Of a DNA stretch of 64,000 nucleotides, positions 7,041-16,734 are shown one piece after another. The translations under genes were made by a program, and so were the position numbers. How positions within the stretch are numbered: position 1 is the stretch's first letter; each line of letters starts with the position of its first letter. The notes beneath the pieces were generated by a model. It was not told the origin of the DNA and made no database searches. It saw only the letters and a list, made by a program, of their open reading frames with translations. Origin of the DNA: JAFLUQ01 sp964537995 (GTDB lineage Bacteria; Bacillota; Clostridia; UMGS1883); NCBI GenBank assembly GCA_964537995.1, contig CAZICW010000002.1:3058-67057 (forward strand), in the 5' to 3' direction.

Positions 7041-10000
7041 TTATTCCGCTTCTTCGATATATACTCGCCTTGCGTCGTTATTCCAGTCTACCTCACAGCC
7101 GAAGCTTTCCGCAACCGCTCTGACGGGAACCATTGTTCTTTCGTTTATAATCTGAGCGGGAGTATCCAGCTCTTTGGCTTCGCCGTTGACATAAATTTCG
7201 TTTGAGCCGATTGTAAGGCTGATTTCCGTGTCTCCTCTTACAGCCGTAACCGTGCTTGTGTCACCGTTCCAATTCACCTCCGCGCCCATTGCTTCAAATA
7301 TTGCGCGGAGCGGAACCATGGTTCTGCCGTCCACAATTACGGGTTCCTGACCGTAAGGCTCAAAATCAATGTTGTTCTTTTCGTAGCCGACAAGAATTTC
7401 ATCGGTAAATTCGTAAATTTCGTCAACATAGCCCTCGGGCTTACCGTAGATTGCCAGCTCAAGAGGCTTGCCGCCCCAAAGCGCGGACGAGCCGCCCGCC
7501 TGAAGATTTTTAACGTCCGTAACGGTCGCTTTGACATATCTGTAGGGAGTTGTGTCGTCAACCCAGCCCACTCTGAACGCCGGATCGTCATAGTCGTCGC
7601 CGGTTTGGTCGGAGATAAGCGTCCAGTTAACCATATCATTGCTGCCGTAAGCCTTATAGTACGATGCGCAGGCAGAGCCGATATACAAATCACTTGTAAG
7701 GTTAACTTCGGTAATAACCGTAGGAACTTCAAGGTCAACAATTATATCGTAGGGCAGAGCCGTCACTTCGGCAGTGGGAGAACGCTGAAGCTGCACATTA
7801 TCGGTCAGCTCGGGATATTCAACTCCGTTGATTGTCGCCTTCTTGCCGAGCGACACATACTCGCCCGACTGCACGGCTATCGCGCCCCAATAGGGGTGGT
7901 ATTCCATTCTGTAGCACCAGCCGCCCGTGGCAACGCCGTTATTGATTGCCATATGCCAGAAGCGCTGATAATTATTCTTTCTCCAGCCGCCGCTCTGACC
8001 CCAGTTGTAGCCGTGGCCGCGCCACACAACTCTGCCGGAATCGCTGCCGTAGCCCCAAACGCCGTTTGCCTGTGTGCCGAAGGTTCCGGCATTGGCGATT
8101 TCACGCAGCGGACTCCACGGCTCATCGAGAGCCGCCGCGCTTGCGTATCTCGCCTGACTTACAAACCAGCCGTTTGCCGTAGAGGTGTAAACATAGTACG
8201 CATTTCCGTCATGGAAAACGGACGGAGACTCCTGATGCTGTCCCTTCAGGATTACGTTCATAACCTTTTCCGGCTTTATCCAATCGTCGTCAAGCTTGAT
8301 TATAAGCATATCCTGATTCATATTTGTCGCGCTGAAGGTATAAAGATTTCCGCCATCGACAAAGCGCACCATATCTCTTGAATCGTAACCGAACGGGCGA
8401 CCTATGTAATAACCGGAAAGCTGATTGCCGGCGGGATTTTCAATTTTTTCGTACTGCTCGGAGGGATTGTCGATCGCAACAAGCTTGCCTCCGGCGACCG
8501 TAACTCCGTATGGGGCGACATCCGCCGCTTCCCTGCCGGGCTTGAATGTCGCAAAGAAGAGCTTTGCCGCGCCGTAGCCGCTTGTACCCTCGGCGTGCGC
8601 CGAGAAAGATATTGTTTCTCCGTCGCTGTGAAGCCCGTTCTGCGCGCCTTCAAGTCTCATATCGACGAAGATGGGATAAACCATTGTGTATTCATCGGGC
8701 CAATTTATTCCGTCGTCGCTCTCCATATAGCGAATCGAGGTTACGGAGCAGGTATTGTCCCAAATTGTCGGATCATAGCCCGCGGCGGCAAATTCGTCGC
8801 GGGTAACGCCCTGAGTTTTAACCTTGTAATATTTGCCGTTGATATTATAGCCGCTCGGAGAAGGCTCGCTTTCAATAAGCTGAGTGTATCCTCCGTTTAC
8901 GTTGTCGTCGTATCCCGTAATATCGTCGAGATTTACGGCAAAGGTTGTAACCGTATTGGTCGTACCCTCGTCAAGCAAGCCGTTGTCGTCATATGCCTTG
9001 ACGGTATAGCTGTAGTTTTTGTTTACCTCAAGATTATACTCGTCCAAGCAGTCGCCGGTAACAGTGCCGACAAGCACGTCTCCCCTGTATACCTCATACC
9101 TTGTCGCGCCCGAGTAAAGCGGCCAGCCGATTTTTATATTGTTGACCGTATTTTCGCCCTCAATGCGGAACTCGGCGGCAGTCGCCGCCCACTTTTTGCT
9201 GTAAACATAGGCTTCGGCGATGTCGCTGGCGGTGCCGTCGTCATATATTACGCGCGACTTTATCTGAACCGTGCCGTCAGCATGGAAGGGTTCGGTGTAT
9301 ACGTTGCTTTCGGTTGTGGGGTCGCTTCCGTCGGTCGTATAGTAAATTACGCCGCCCTCGGCGGGGTGAGTCATGGATATGGGTTCATAGGTATCGACGG
9401 GATTGGCTTCGCTGCCGCCGGAAACGCTCATCGATGGAGCCTGCGTAAGAATGGCGTTGCGCGCGAAATCCTTTGTCGCGTCGGCATATTCCTTGACCTG
9501 CTCCGCTGTAATTATTCCATCAATGAATCTAAGGTCGCGATAGCAGGAATCGACATTGATTGCCGTGGAGCTTGTAGCGCGGTTAAGCCGAAGCACGTCG
9601 CTGCCGATTTCGTCCGCTCCTATGCCGTTCGCGGGAGTTTCGGCGACCTTTTCGCCGTCAACGTAAACCGTAAGATTGGCGTTTGCGTCAAGGGCTATGG
9701 CGTAGCTGTGCCATATATCCGCCGACGGACGGGCGAAAGCCGCGACAACCGCGTCTTTTCCGTCCTGCACAAGGACAACCGCAGACGTATTGTCCGCATA
9801 GTAATAGCGAAGCGTTATACAGTTCTTTGAATAGTCGGAGCTGCCGAAAAGAAATATTGTCCTCTTGTCGGCCTCATCCGACGATGGCGTTCTGGATTGA
9901 GTTTGGTCAACCTTCACGCTGAAAGCGAAGGAAATACGGTCGCCGGTAACCTTCTTTCCGGTATAGTCGGAAACAAGATGTCCGGTATTGTCCGGATTGC

Positions 10001-10223
10001 CCGCGCCGCTGTTGCGGTGGAGCGACAGATACTGCTTTTCCACAATCGCGTTTCCGTCCGACGGCGGAGTAAGCACAGCGCCCGTGATAACGTCGCTGAA
10101 CTGATAATCTCCGTACAGCGGGAAATAAGCGACTACATTAGACTGCTCCTCGGCAAAAGCAATGCTGCCCATTGCGCCTAAAACAAGGAGCGCGGATAAA
10201 AGAATCGATACAAGCCTTTTCAT
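7041..10223 (-). CDS. Large secreted multidomain protein: LamG, chitobiase-like, FN3, GH43-like, discoidin and Cu-amine-oxidase-N stalk domains
   Basis: A 1060-residue exported protein. A signal peptide (about 1-24, ending SIAFAEE) is followed by a concanavalin/LamG-like domain (about 30-250), a chitobiase C-terminal-like repeat with VIYYTTDGSDPT (about 265-345), an FN3-like piece (ATRYEVYRG), a five-bladed GH43-like region (about 430-780, with SPSVFHDGNAYYVYTS), a discoidin/F5-8C-like domain (about 790-930) and, at the C-terminus, a copper-amine-oxidase N-terminal repeat pair (VDGRTMVPLRAIFEAMGAEV and RTMVPVRAVAESFG). It likely binds or cleaves a polysaccharide at the cell surface; the substrate is unknown and catalytic carboxylates were not assigned. 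It begins 24 bases after galE ends, so it is probably in the same transcript. Domain borders are estimates by eye. Confidence 0.8.
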   Translation of the reverse strand: MKRLVSILLSALLVLGAMGSIAFAEEQSNVVAYFPLYGDYQFSDVITGAVLTPPSDGNAIVEKQYLSLHRNSGAGNPDNTGHLVSDYTGKKVTGDRISFAFSVKVDQTQSRTPSSDEADKRTIFLFGSSDYSKNCITLRYYYADNTSAVVLVQDGKDAVVAAFARPSADIWHSYAIALDANANLTVYVDGEKVAETPANGIGADEIGSDVLRLNRATSSTAINVDSCYRDLRFIDGIITAEQVKEYADATKDFARNAILTQAPSMSVSGGSEANPVDTYEPISMTHPAEGGVIYYTTDGSDPTTESNVYTEPFHADGTVQIKSRVIYDDGTASDIAEAYVYSKKWAATAAEFRIEGENTVNNIKIGWPLYSGATRYEVYRGDVLVGTVTGDCLDEYNLEVNKNYSYTVKAYDDNGLLDEGTTNTVTTFAVNLDDITGYDDNVNGGYTQLIESEPSPSGYNINGKYYKVKTQGVTRDEFAAAGYDPTIWDNTCSVTSIRYMESDDGINWPDEYTMVYPIFVDMRLEGAQNGLHSDGETISFSAHAEGTSGYGAAKLFFATFKPGREAADVAPYGVTVAGGKLVAIDNPSEQYEKIENPAGNQLSGYYIGRPFGYDSRDMVRFVDGGNLYTFSATNMNQDMLIIKLDDDWIKPEKVMNVILKGQHQESPSVFHDGNAYYVYTSTANGWFVSQARYASAAALDEPWSPLREIANAGTFGTQANGVWGYGSDSGRVVWRGHGYNWGQSGGWRKNNYQRFWHMAINNGVATGGWCYRMEYHPYWGAIAVQSGEYVSLGKKATINGVEYPELTDNVQLQRSPTAEVTALPYDIIVDLEVPTVITEVNLTSDLYIGSACASYYKAYGSNDMVNWTLISDQTGDDYDDPAFRVGWVDDTTPYRYVKATVTDVKNLQAGGSSALWGGKPLELAIYGKPEGYVDEIYEFTDEILVGYEKNNIDFEPYGQEPVIVDGRTMVPLRAIFEAMGAEVNWNGDTSTVTAVRGDTEISLTIGSNEIYVNGEAKELDTPAQIINERTMVPVRAVAESFGCEVDWNNDARRVYIEEAE

Positions 10224-10247
10224 TTTTTTCCTCCTTTATATTATCGG

Positions 10248-11261
10248 TCAGTCAAGACCGTTGGGATTGTTTTTTTGCCACTTCCATGTGTCGCGGCACA
10301 TATCCTCGATTGTCTTTTCGGCTTTCCAGCCAAGACCCTCAAGAGCCTTTTTGGGATCGGCATAGCACTGAGGAACGTCGCCCGCGCGGCGGGGCTGAAT
10401 TTCATATGGAAGGTCAATTTCGTTAACCTTCATAAAGCTGTTCACAATGTCAAGCACACTGTATCCCACGCCCGTACCGAGATTGAACGGCTCGGCGCCC
10501 TTGTGCGCCGCGGCGTACTCGATTGCTTTTGCGTGACCCTTCGCAAGGTCTACAACGTGTATGTAGTCGCGCACGCAGGTGCCGTCGGGGGTGGGATAGT
10601 CATTGCCGAAAATTCCGAGCTTCGGCAGCTTTCCGATTGCCACCTGAGAAATGTACGGCATAAGATTGTTCGGGATTCCGTTCGGATCTTCTCCGATGCG
10701 TCCGCTTTCGTGCGCGCCGATAGGATTGAAATAGCGCAGAAGCACAACGCTCAGGTTGGGATTCGCGGCGCAGGCGTCGCGCAGTATCTGCTCCGACATA
10801 ATTTTTGTCCAGCCGTAGGGACTGCTGGTTTTGTATGCGGGCATATCCTCGGTCAGCGGAACGGTTTCGGGTACGCCGTACACCGTCGCCGACGAGCTGA
10901 ATACAAAATTGTTGACGCCGTACTTCTCCATAACTTCCAGAAGAGTTATTGTAGAGTCGAGGTTATTGCGGTAGTAACGCAGAGGAATTTTGCAGCTCTC
11001 TCCGACAGCCTTCAAGCCCGCGAAATGGATTATGCAGTCAATCTCATTTTCCGAAAAAATCTTATCCATCGCGGCATAGTCCGTGGCGTCGGCTTCATAG
11101 AATTTAAAGTCCTTTCCGCTTATTTCGCGTATTCTGTTGAGCGCTTCGGGCTTGGAATTGGAGTAATTATCCACAATAATTACCTCATGGTCGAGAGCCA
11201 GCAGCTCAATACAGGTGTGGGAGCCGATATATCCGGCGCCTCCGGTCAGTAAAACCTTCAT
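10248..11261 (-). CDS. galE: UDP-glucose 4-epimerase
   Basis: It interconverts UDP-glucose and UDP-galactose using bound NAD. The N-terminal Rossmann motif GGAGYIGSHT, the SSSATVYG serine region and the YGWTK catalytic Tyr-x3-Lys are all present, and the length (337 residues) is normal. Three consecutive ATG codons and an upstream ATG (11279) are possible starts. ATG at 11261 is chosen because GGAAG lies about 7 bases upstream and the protein then begins MKVLLTGG, as in the family. The gene has its own promoter and lies upstream of the secreted multidomain protein, which suggests a shared role in surface glycan metabolism (inference). Confidence 0.95.
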   Translation of the reverse strand: MKVLLTGGAGYIGSHTCIELLALDHEVIIVDNYSNSKPEALNRIREISGKDFKFYEADATDYAAMDKIFSENEIDCIIHFAGLKAVGESCKIPLRYYRNNLDSTITLLEVMEKYGVNNFVFSSSATVYGVPETVPLTEDMPAYKTSSPYGWTKIMSEQILRDACAANPNLSVVLLRYFNPIGAHESGRIGEDPNGIPNNLMPYISQVAIGKLPKLGIFGNDYPTPDGTCVRDYIHVVDLAKGHAKAIEYAAAHKGAEPFNLGTGVGYSVLDIVNSFMKVNEIDLPYEIQPRRAGDVPQCYADPKKALEGLGWKAEKTIEDMCRDTWKWQKNNPNGLD

Positions 11262-11296
11262 CATCATACTTCCTTTCATTATTTGCTATCAATTAT

Positions 11297-11325
11297 ATTA
11301 TACAACCGCCGAGCTGTTTTGTAAA
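11297..11325 (-). promoter_or_regulatory. Promoter for galE
   Basis: Minus-strand TTTACA (11320-11325) and TATAAT (11297-11302), 17-base spacer, 36 bases before the chosen start. Confidence 0.78.
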
Positions 11326-11364
11326 GTGCTTTTTTGTTTTTATTTCCGCGGCGCTTTCTTATTT

Positions 11365-12798
11365 TTACACATTCAAATTCGCTTTCATGCCCAGAATGTC
11401 CTTATTCGCTTCAAGAATCGGCGCAATTACCGAAGCGATATATTCCTCGGTCTGCTCCGGCGCGCGGCCGACATAATTTTCGGGCTTCAGAATCGATTCA
11501 AGCTCTTCGGCGTCAAGATTAAAGCTGCCGTCGGCAATTATAAGCTCTATGAGATTGTTCTTTCCGCCGTTGACCTTTACGTTCCTTCCCGCTTCCATCG
11601 AGAGCTGACGTATTTTTTCGTGCAGCTCCTGACGGTCCCCGCCGTTTTTTACGGCCTGCATCATAATATTTTCCGTTGCCATAAACGGAAGCTCGCTCAT
11701 AATTCTCGCATTTATCACCTTGGGATAAACCACCATTCCGTCCGCAATGTTGATATAAATTTCCAGAATCGCGTCAACCGCGAGGAAGGCTTCGGCAATG
11801 CTTATACGCTTGTTCGCCGAATCGTCAAGAGTTCGTTCAAACCACTGCGTCGAAGCCGTAATTGCGGGATTGAGCGCGTCCACAATAACGTATCGCGCAA
11901 GCGAGGATATTCTTTCGCTTCGCATGGGGTTTCGTTTATACGCCATTGCGGAAGAGCCTATCTGACTCTTTTCAAACGGCTCCTCGATTTCCTTAAGATG
12001 CTGGAGCAAACGAAGGTCGTTGCTGAATTTATATGCGCTCTGCGCAATTTGAGCAAGCACATTCAGAATCTGCATATCAAGCTTGCGTGCATAGGTTTGA
12101 CCCGAAACGGGAAATACGGCATTATATCCCATCTTTTCGGCAATTTTTCTGTCAAGCTCCTTGACTTTTTCATGGTCGCCGTCGAACAGCTCAAGGAAGC
12201 TCGCTTGAGTTCCCGTCGTACCCTTGCTGCCGAGCAGCTTTGCCTTGCCGAGGCGATAATCCACGTCCTCAAGATCCATGACAAGGTCGTTGAGCCATAA
12301 GGTTGCGCGCTTGCCGACGGTTGTGAGCTGCGCGGGCTGGAAATGAGTGAAGCCGAGCGTCGGCATTGACTTATATTTCAGCGCGAACGCCGAAAGCTTG
12401 TCAATTACGTTTATAAGCTTGCGTCTCACAAGACGCAGTGCCTCCGTCATAACGATTATATCCGTGTTATCGCCGACATAACAGCTTGTCGCGCCGAGGT
12501 GTATGATTCCCTTTGCCTTCGGACATTGCACTCCATAGGCGTATACATGGCTCATAACGTCGTGACGGACTTGCTTTTCACGCTCGATTGCGACCTCGTA
12601 ATTAATATTGTCGGCATTTTGCTTCAATTCGTCAATCTGCTCTTCGGTTATCGGCAGCCCAAGCTCCCGTTCCGCTTCCGCAAGCGCAATCCACAGCTTT
12701 CTCCACGTTTTAAATTTCATGTCGTTTGAAAAAAGATACTGCATTTCCTTGCTCGCATACCTTGTATTCAGGGGACTTTGATATACACTGTTATCCAT
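11365..12798 (-). CDS. purB: Adenylosuccinate lyase
   Basis: It catalyses two fumarate-releasing steps in purine synthesis (SAICAR to AICAR and adenylosuccinate to AMP). The fumarase/aspartase superfamily signature SSAMAYKRNPMRSERI lies at about residues 285-300, and TSCYVGDNTD and THFQPAQLTTVGKR are the other substrate-site regions. Its 477 residues match the Clostridia/eukaryote-like subgroup. The ATG start at 12798 follows GGAGGTAACGCTT. It stands alone here, away from other pur genes, with its own promoter. Its stop is about 85 bases from the galE promoter region. Confidence 0.95.
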   Translation of the reverse strand: MDNSVYQSPLNTRYASKEMQYLFSNDMKFKTWRKLWIALAEAERELGLPITEEQIDELKQNADNINYEVAIEREKQVRHDVMSHVYAYGVQCPKAKGIIHLGATSCYVGDNTDIIVMTEALRLVRRKLINVIDKLSAFALKYKSMPTLGFTHFQPAQLTTVGKRATLWLNDLVMDLEDVDYRLGKAKLLGSKGTTGTQASFLELFDGDHEKVKELDRKIAEKMGYNAVFPVSGQTYARKLDMQILNVLAQIAQSAYKFSNDLRLLQHLKEIEEPFEKSQIGSSAMAYKRNPMRSERISSLARYVIVDALNPAITASTQWFERTLDDSANKRISIAEAFLAVDAILEIYINIADGMVVYPKVINARIMSELPFMATENIMMQAVKNGGDRQELHEKIRQLSMEAGRNVKVNGGKNNLIELIIADGSFNLDAEELESILKPENYVGRAPEQTEEYIASVIAPILEANKDILGMKANLNV

Positions 12799-12828
12799 AA
12801 GCGTTACCTCCGCAATTAAGATACTTCC

Positions 12829-12857
12829 ATTTTAATATATTTTTGCCGAAAATTCAA
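12829..12857 (-). promoter_or_regulatory. Promoter for purB
   Basis: Minus-strand TTGAAT (12852-12857) and TAAAAT (12829-12834) with a 17-base spacer, located just downstream of the nifJ terminator. Confidence 0.65.
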
Positions 12858-12891
12858 GTGCATTTAAGAAAAAATCAACTTTTTCGGCGCG

Positions 12892-12923
12892 AAAAAAACG
12901 GGAGCCGTTCGAGGCTCCCGTTT
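12892..12923 (-). terminator. Terminator of nifJ
   Basis: Stem CGGGAGCC/GGCTCCCG (12899-12906 with 12913-12920), extended by A-T pairs, followed on the minus strand by seven T. It separates nifJ from purB. Confidence 0.9.
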
Positions 12924-12936
12924 ACCGTGTGTAATT

Positions 12937-15900
12937 TTACTTTTCCGCAAGCGCGACAAGGTGTGCGTACTTTTCCTTCGCGGAGGCTTCCGCCTTTGCG
13001 AACAGCTCCTTGGCTCTTTCGGGATTGCTGCGGGCAAGGGAATTATAACGCACTTCGTTCATGATGAACTCGTTATAATCCATTGTCGGTTCCTTGGAGT
13101 CAAGCTGGAAGGGGTTCTTGCCCTCCGCCGCAAGACGGGGATCGTAACGGAACAAATGCCAGTATCCCGCCTGTACGGCACGCTTTTCCTCGGTCTGAGC
13201 AATGCTCATACCGCCCTTGATGCCGTGATTGATGCAGGGCGCGTAGGCGATGATGATGGACGGGCCGTTGTAGGTTCCGGCTTCAACGAACGCCTTAATG
13301 CACTGATTATTGTCGGCGCCCTGAGCAACCTGCGCAACGTATACATAGCCGTAGCTCATCGCGATTGCCGCGAGATCCTTTTTCTTAACGGACTTGCCGG
13401 CAGCCGCAAACTGTGCGATTGCGCCTGTGGGAGTCGCTTTTGACGCCTGACCGCCCGTATTTGAGTAAACCTCGGTGTCGAATACAAGCACATTTACGTC
13501 CTCGCCGCTGGCAAGCACATGGTCAAGTCCGCCGAAGCCGATGTCGTATGCCCAGCCGTCGCCGCCGAAAATCCAAACGGACTTCTTGCTGAGATATTCC
13601 TTATCCTTGAGAATTTCCGCCGCTTCGGGCGTATTCATCTTGGAAAGAACCTCGATAAGCTCGGCAGAGGCAACCTTGTTTGCCTTTCCGTCTTCCTTGG
13701 TTTCAACAAACCTGTCGATAACCGCCTTTGCCGCATCGTCGGCAGTTTCCTTGACCGCTTCAACCTTCTTTATGAGATCCTCACGAAGAGTGTTCTGGGC
13801 AAGGAACATTCCGTAGCCGTACTCGGCGTTGTCTTCAAACAGAGAGTTCGCCCACGCGGGGCCTTCGCCGGCCGCGTTTGTCGTATAAGGAGTCGAGGGA
13901 GAGCTGCCGCCCCAAATCGAAGAGCAGCCCGTAGCGTTGGCAATGTACATTCTGTCGCCGTAAAGCTGGGTCGCGAGCTTCGCATAGGGAGTTTCGCCGC
14001 AGCCCGCGCAAGCGCCGGAGAATTCAAGGAGAGGCTGCTTGAACTGGCTGCCCTTAACCGTTGTTTCCTTGAATTTTTCATGAACTTCGGGCTTATCGGC
14101 AACCTTAACCGCAAAGTCGAAAATTGCCTGCTTTTCCGTTTGTGTGTCGAGAGGCTTCATAACAAGAGCCTTTTCGCCCTTCTTGCCCGGGCAGACATTC
14201 GCGCATGAACCGCAGCCCGTGCAGTCAAGCACCGACACCGCCATGCCGAAATAGTAGCCGTTCATTCCGGTCATATTGATATATTTAATGCCTTCGGGAG
14301 CCGTCTCAAGCTCTTCCTCCGTAAGGACAACGGGACGGATGCAGGCATGGGGGCATACAAAGGAGCAGAAATTACACTGTATGCAGTTATCGCTGTTCCA
14401 TTGCGGAACGTCAATTGCGATTCCGCGCTTTTCAAAGGCGGCGCTTCCCAACGGAACCTCACCGTCGGCATACTTTACGAAGGCGGAAACGGGGAGCTTC
14501 GCTCCGGCGAACGCGCTTATCGGATTGAGAATTTCATTTACATAATCCACAAGCCTGCCTTCGCCCTCAGCCTTTACGGAAAGATCCTCGTCAACAGCGT
14601 TCTTCCAGCTTTCGGGAACGTCAACCTTCTTTACCTCTGTAGCGCCGGCGTCGATAGCGTCATGGTTCATCTTTACCACGGCTTCGCCCTTTTTGCCGTA
14701 GGAAGCCGTCGCAGCTTCCTTCATATAGCGAATCGCGTCATCGGCGGGAATGATATTCGCAAGCTTGAAGAATGCGGACTGGAGAACCGTGTTTATTCTG
14801 TTTCCGAGTCCGATTTCCTTGCCTATCTTAACACCGTCGATTGTGTAGAACTGGATATTATTCTCGGCAATGTAGCGTTTTACCTGACCGGGAATATGTA
14901 CCTCCATCTCTTCGGGAGTCCATGAGCAGTTGAGCAGGAACACTCCTCCCGGCTTGATGTCGGTTACCATATCATACTTTCTTATATAGGACGCCTTGTG
15001 GCAGGCCACAAAGTCAGCCTTATTGATAAGGTAGGTACTTGTTATCTTGGCATTGCCGAAGCGAAGATGCGAAACCGTCAGACCGCCGGACTTCTTGGAG
15101 TCATAATCGAAATAAGCCTGAACATTCATATCGGTGTGGTCGCCGATAATCTTTACGGAGTTCTTGTTCGCGCCGACCGTACCGTCAGCGCCCAGACCCC
15201 AGAATTTACAGCTTGTGATTCCCGCGGGAGTTGTGTCGGGATTTTCAACAATGGGAAGCGAAAGATTTGTAACGTCATCCTCAATGCCTATTACAAAGCC
15301 GTTCTTTTCGGTATTTCTGAACACGGCGATAATCTGAGCGGGAGTTGTGTCCTTGGAGCCCAGACCGTAGCGGCCGCCGTAAATGTCAACATCCTGGAAA
15401 GCCGTGCCGCGGACGGCAGCGCACACGTCGAGATAGAGAGGCTCGCCCATGCTGCCGCTTTCCTTTGTTCTGTCGAGGACGGAAATCTTCTTTACCGTTT
15501 CGGGGATTGCGGCTATAAGATGCTCGGCCGAGAAGGGACGGTACAAGCGAACCTGTACAAGACCGACCTTTTCGCCCGCCGCGTTGAGGTAATCGACGGT
15601 TTCCTTGATTGTGTCGCAAACGCTGCCCATCGCGATTATAATCTGCTCGGCGTCGGCGGCTCCGTAATAGTTAAAGAGCTTATAGTCGGTGCCGATTTTG
15701 GCATTTACTTTATCCATGTATTCCTGACATTTCGCGGGGACGGCTTCATAATACTTATTGGCGGCTTCCTTTGCTTGGAAGAACACGTCCGGATTCTGCG
15801 CCGTACCGCGCTGAGCGGGATGCTCGGGATTGAGAGAGCGGCGGCGGAAAGCGGCAATAGCGTCGAAATCCACCATATCCGCAAGATCCTCGTTCGACCA

Positions 15901-16455
15901 TACTTCAACCTTCTGATATTCATGCGAGGTTCTGAAGCCGTCAAAGAAGTGAAGGAAGGGAACGCGCGAGGAAATTGTCGTCAAGTGAGCTACGGCTCCG
16001 AGATCCATAGCCTCCTGAGGGTTTGTCGAGCAGAGCATTGCGTAGCCGGTCTGACGACAGGCATAGACGTCCTGATGATCGCCGAAAATTGACAGCGCAT
16101 GAGACGCCAACGCGCGCGCGGAAACATTGATAACGTTGGGGAGAAGCTCGCCGGCAATCTTATACATATTGGGAATCATAAGCAGAAGTCCCTGGGAAGC
16201 GGTATAGGTCGTTGTAAGCGCACCTGCCGTAAGAGAACCGTGAACAGCGCCTGCCGCGCCGCCCTCGGATTGCATCTCGGCGATTTTAACCTTTCTTCCG
16301 AAGATGTTGAGCTTTCCTTCCGTCGCCCATTTATCCGTTACCTCCGCCATTGTGGAGGAAGGCGTAATGGGGTAGATGGCAGCAACGTCCGTGAACGCGT
16401 ACGACGCCCAAGCCGCAGCATTATTGCCATCCATGGTTTTCTTTTTTCTTGCCAT
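12937..16455 (-). CDS. nifJ: Pyruvate:ferredoxin (flavodoxin) oxidoreductase
   Basis: A single-chain 1172-residue enzyme that converts pyruvate and CoA to acetyl-CoA and CO2, passing electrons to ferredoxin; it is central to anaerobic fermentation. Domains in order: pyrimidine/TPP-binding domain I (YPITPSSTMAE near the start), gamma-type domain (about 420-620), a two-cluster ferredoxin domain with CIQCNFCSFVCPHAC and CTGCGSCANVCPG (about 690-770), then the TPP domain (GDGWAYDIGFGGLDH and YSNTGGQ). A CAGCGE stretch near 840 supplies the extra cluster ligands. Start is ATG 16455 after AAGGAGG. It is monocistronic, with two candidate promoters and a strong terminator. Nothing essential appears to be missing. 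Confidence 0.97.
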   Translation of the reverse strand: MARKKKTMDGNNAAAWASYAFTDVAAIYPITPSSTMAEVTDKWATEGKLNIFGRKVKIAEMQSEGGAAGAVHGSLTAGALTTTYTASQGLLLMIPNMYKIAGELLPNVINVSARALASHALSIFGDHQDVYACRQTGYAMLCSTNPQEAMDLGAVAHLTTISSRVPFLHFFDGFRTSHEYQKVEVWSNEDLADMVDFDAIAAFRRRSLNPEHPAQRGTAQNPDVFFQAKEAANKYYEAVPAKCQEYMDKVNAKIGTDYKLFNYYGAADAEQIIIAMGSVCDTIKETVDYLNAAGEKVGLVQVRLYRPFSAEHLIAAIPETVKKISVLDRTKESGSMGEPLYLDVCAAVRGTAFQDVDIYGGRYGLGSKDTTPAQIIAVFRNTEKNGFVIGIEDDVTNLSLPIVENPDTTPAGITSCKFWGLGADGTVGANKNSVKIIGDHTDMNVQAYFDYDSKKSGGLTVSHLRFGNAKITSTYLINKADFVACHKASYIRKYDMVTDIKPGGVFLLNCSWTPEEMEVHIPGQVKRYIAENNIQFYTIDGVKIGKEIGLGNRINTVLQSAFFKLANIIPADDAIRYMKEAATASYGKKGEAVVKMNHDAIDAGATEVKKVDVPESWKNAVDEDLSVKAEGEGRLVDYVNEILNPISAFAGAKLPVSAFVKYADGEVPLGSAAFEKRGIAIDVPQWNSDNCIQCNFCSFVCPHACIRPVVLTEEELETAPEGIKYINMTGMNGYYFGMAVSVLDCTGCGSCANVCPGKKGEKALVMKPLDTQTEKQAIFDFAVKVADKPEVHEKFKETTVKGSQFKQPLLEFSGACAGCGETPYAKLATQLYGDRMYIANATGCSSIWGGSSPSTPYTTNAAGEGPAWANSLFEDNAEYGYGMFLAQNTLREDLIKKVEAVKETADDAAKAVIDRFVETKEDGKANKVASAELIEVLSKMNTPEAAEILKDKEYLSKKSVWIFGGDGWAYDIGFGGLDHVLASGEDVNVLVFDTEVYSNTGGQASKATPTGAIAQFAAAGKSVKKKDLAAIAMSYGYVYVAQVAQGADNNQCIKAFVEAGTYNGPSIIIAYAPCINHGIKGGMSIAQTEEKRAVQAGYWHLFRYDPRLAAEGKNPFQLDSKEPTMDYNEFIMNEVRYNSLARSNPERAKELFAKAEASAKEKYAHLVALAEK

Positions 16456-16516
16456 TGTTGTACAGCCTCCTTATATTAATAATAAATAAAGCTAAGATAA
16501 AACTTTAACCTACTAT

Positions 16517-16545
16517 ATTTTATAACTTTTTTGACGATTAGTCAA
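16517..16545 (-). promoter_or_regulatory. Proximal promoter for nifJ
   Basis: Minus-strand TTGACT (16540-16545) and TAAAAT (16517-16522), 17-base spacer. Confidence 0.7.
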
Positions 16546-16574
16546 GCCTTTTGATATATTTTTATTAAAAATTT

Positions 16575-16628
16575 AGTCCGAGGCGGCGGCGAAGCCGAAA
16601 ATACATGGAAAGCGGGACTGTTTTCGGC
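16575..16628. other. Nested inverted repeats between the two nifJ promoters
   Basis: GCCGAAAA (16594-16601) pairs with TTTTCGGC (16621-16628), and AGTCC (16575-16579) can pair with GGACT (16615-16619); the two pairings overlap and so may be alternatives. Transcripts from the distal promoter would carry them. Their role is unknown. Confidence 0.45.
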
Positions 16629-16661
16629 GCGCGGTTTTATCTTAAAAAAGCATCGGTGTAA

Positions 16662-16690
16662 ATTGTACGCGCTGCCTCGACTTTTGTCAA
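16662..16690 (-). promoter_or_regulatory. Candidate distal promoter for nifJ (or for a short RNA)
   Basis: Minus-strand TTGACA (16685-16690) and TACAAT (16662-16667), 17-base spacer. It would give a leader of about 200 bases before nifJ. Confidence 0.6.
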
Positions 16691-16695
16691 GATAC

Positions 16696-16732
16696 GGTTA
16701 AGAAACAATTAATAAATTGTTAACACTTAACC
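16696..16732. promoter_or_regulatory. Dyad next to the macA promoter, possible operator
   Basis: GGTTAAG (16696-16702) ... CTTAACC (16726-16732) encloses AACAATT-AATA-AATTGTT. The double inverted repeat ends two bases before the -35 box of the following promoter and lies beside the divergent nifJ distal promoter. A regulator-binding site is plausible, but no regulator is known. Confidence 0.5.
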
Positions 16733-16734
16733 GC

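Noticed and set aside
8595..9830. A 411-codon plus-strand frame inside the large secreted-protein gene
   Set aside because: Antisense shadow; no start site and no protein-like composition.
14998..16092. A 364-codon plus-strand frame opposite nifJ
   Set aside because: Antisense shadow; no ribosome binding site and the real frame is an intact NifJ.
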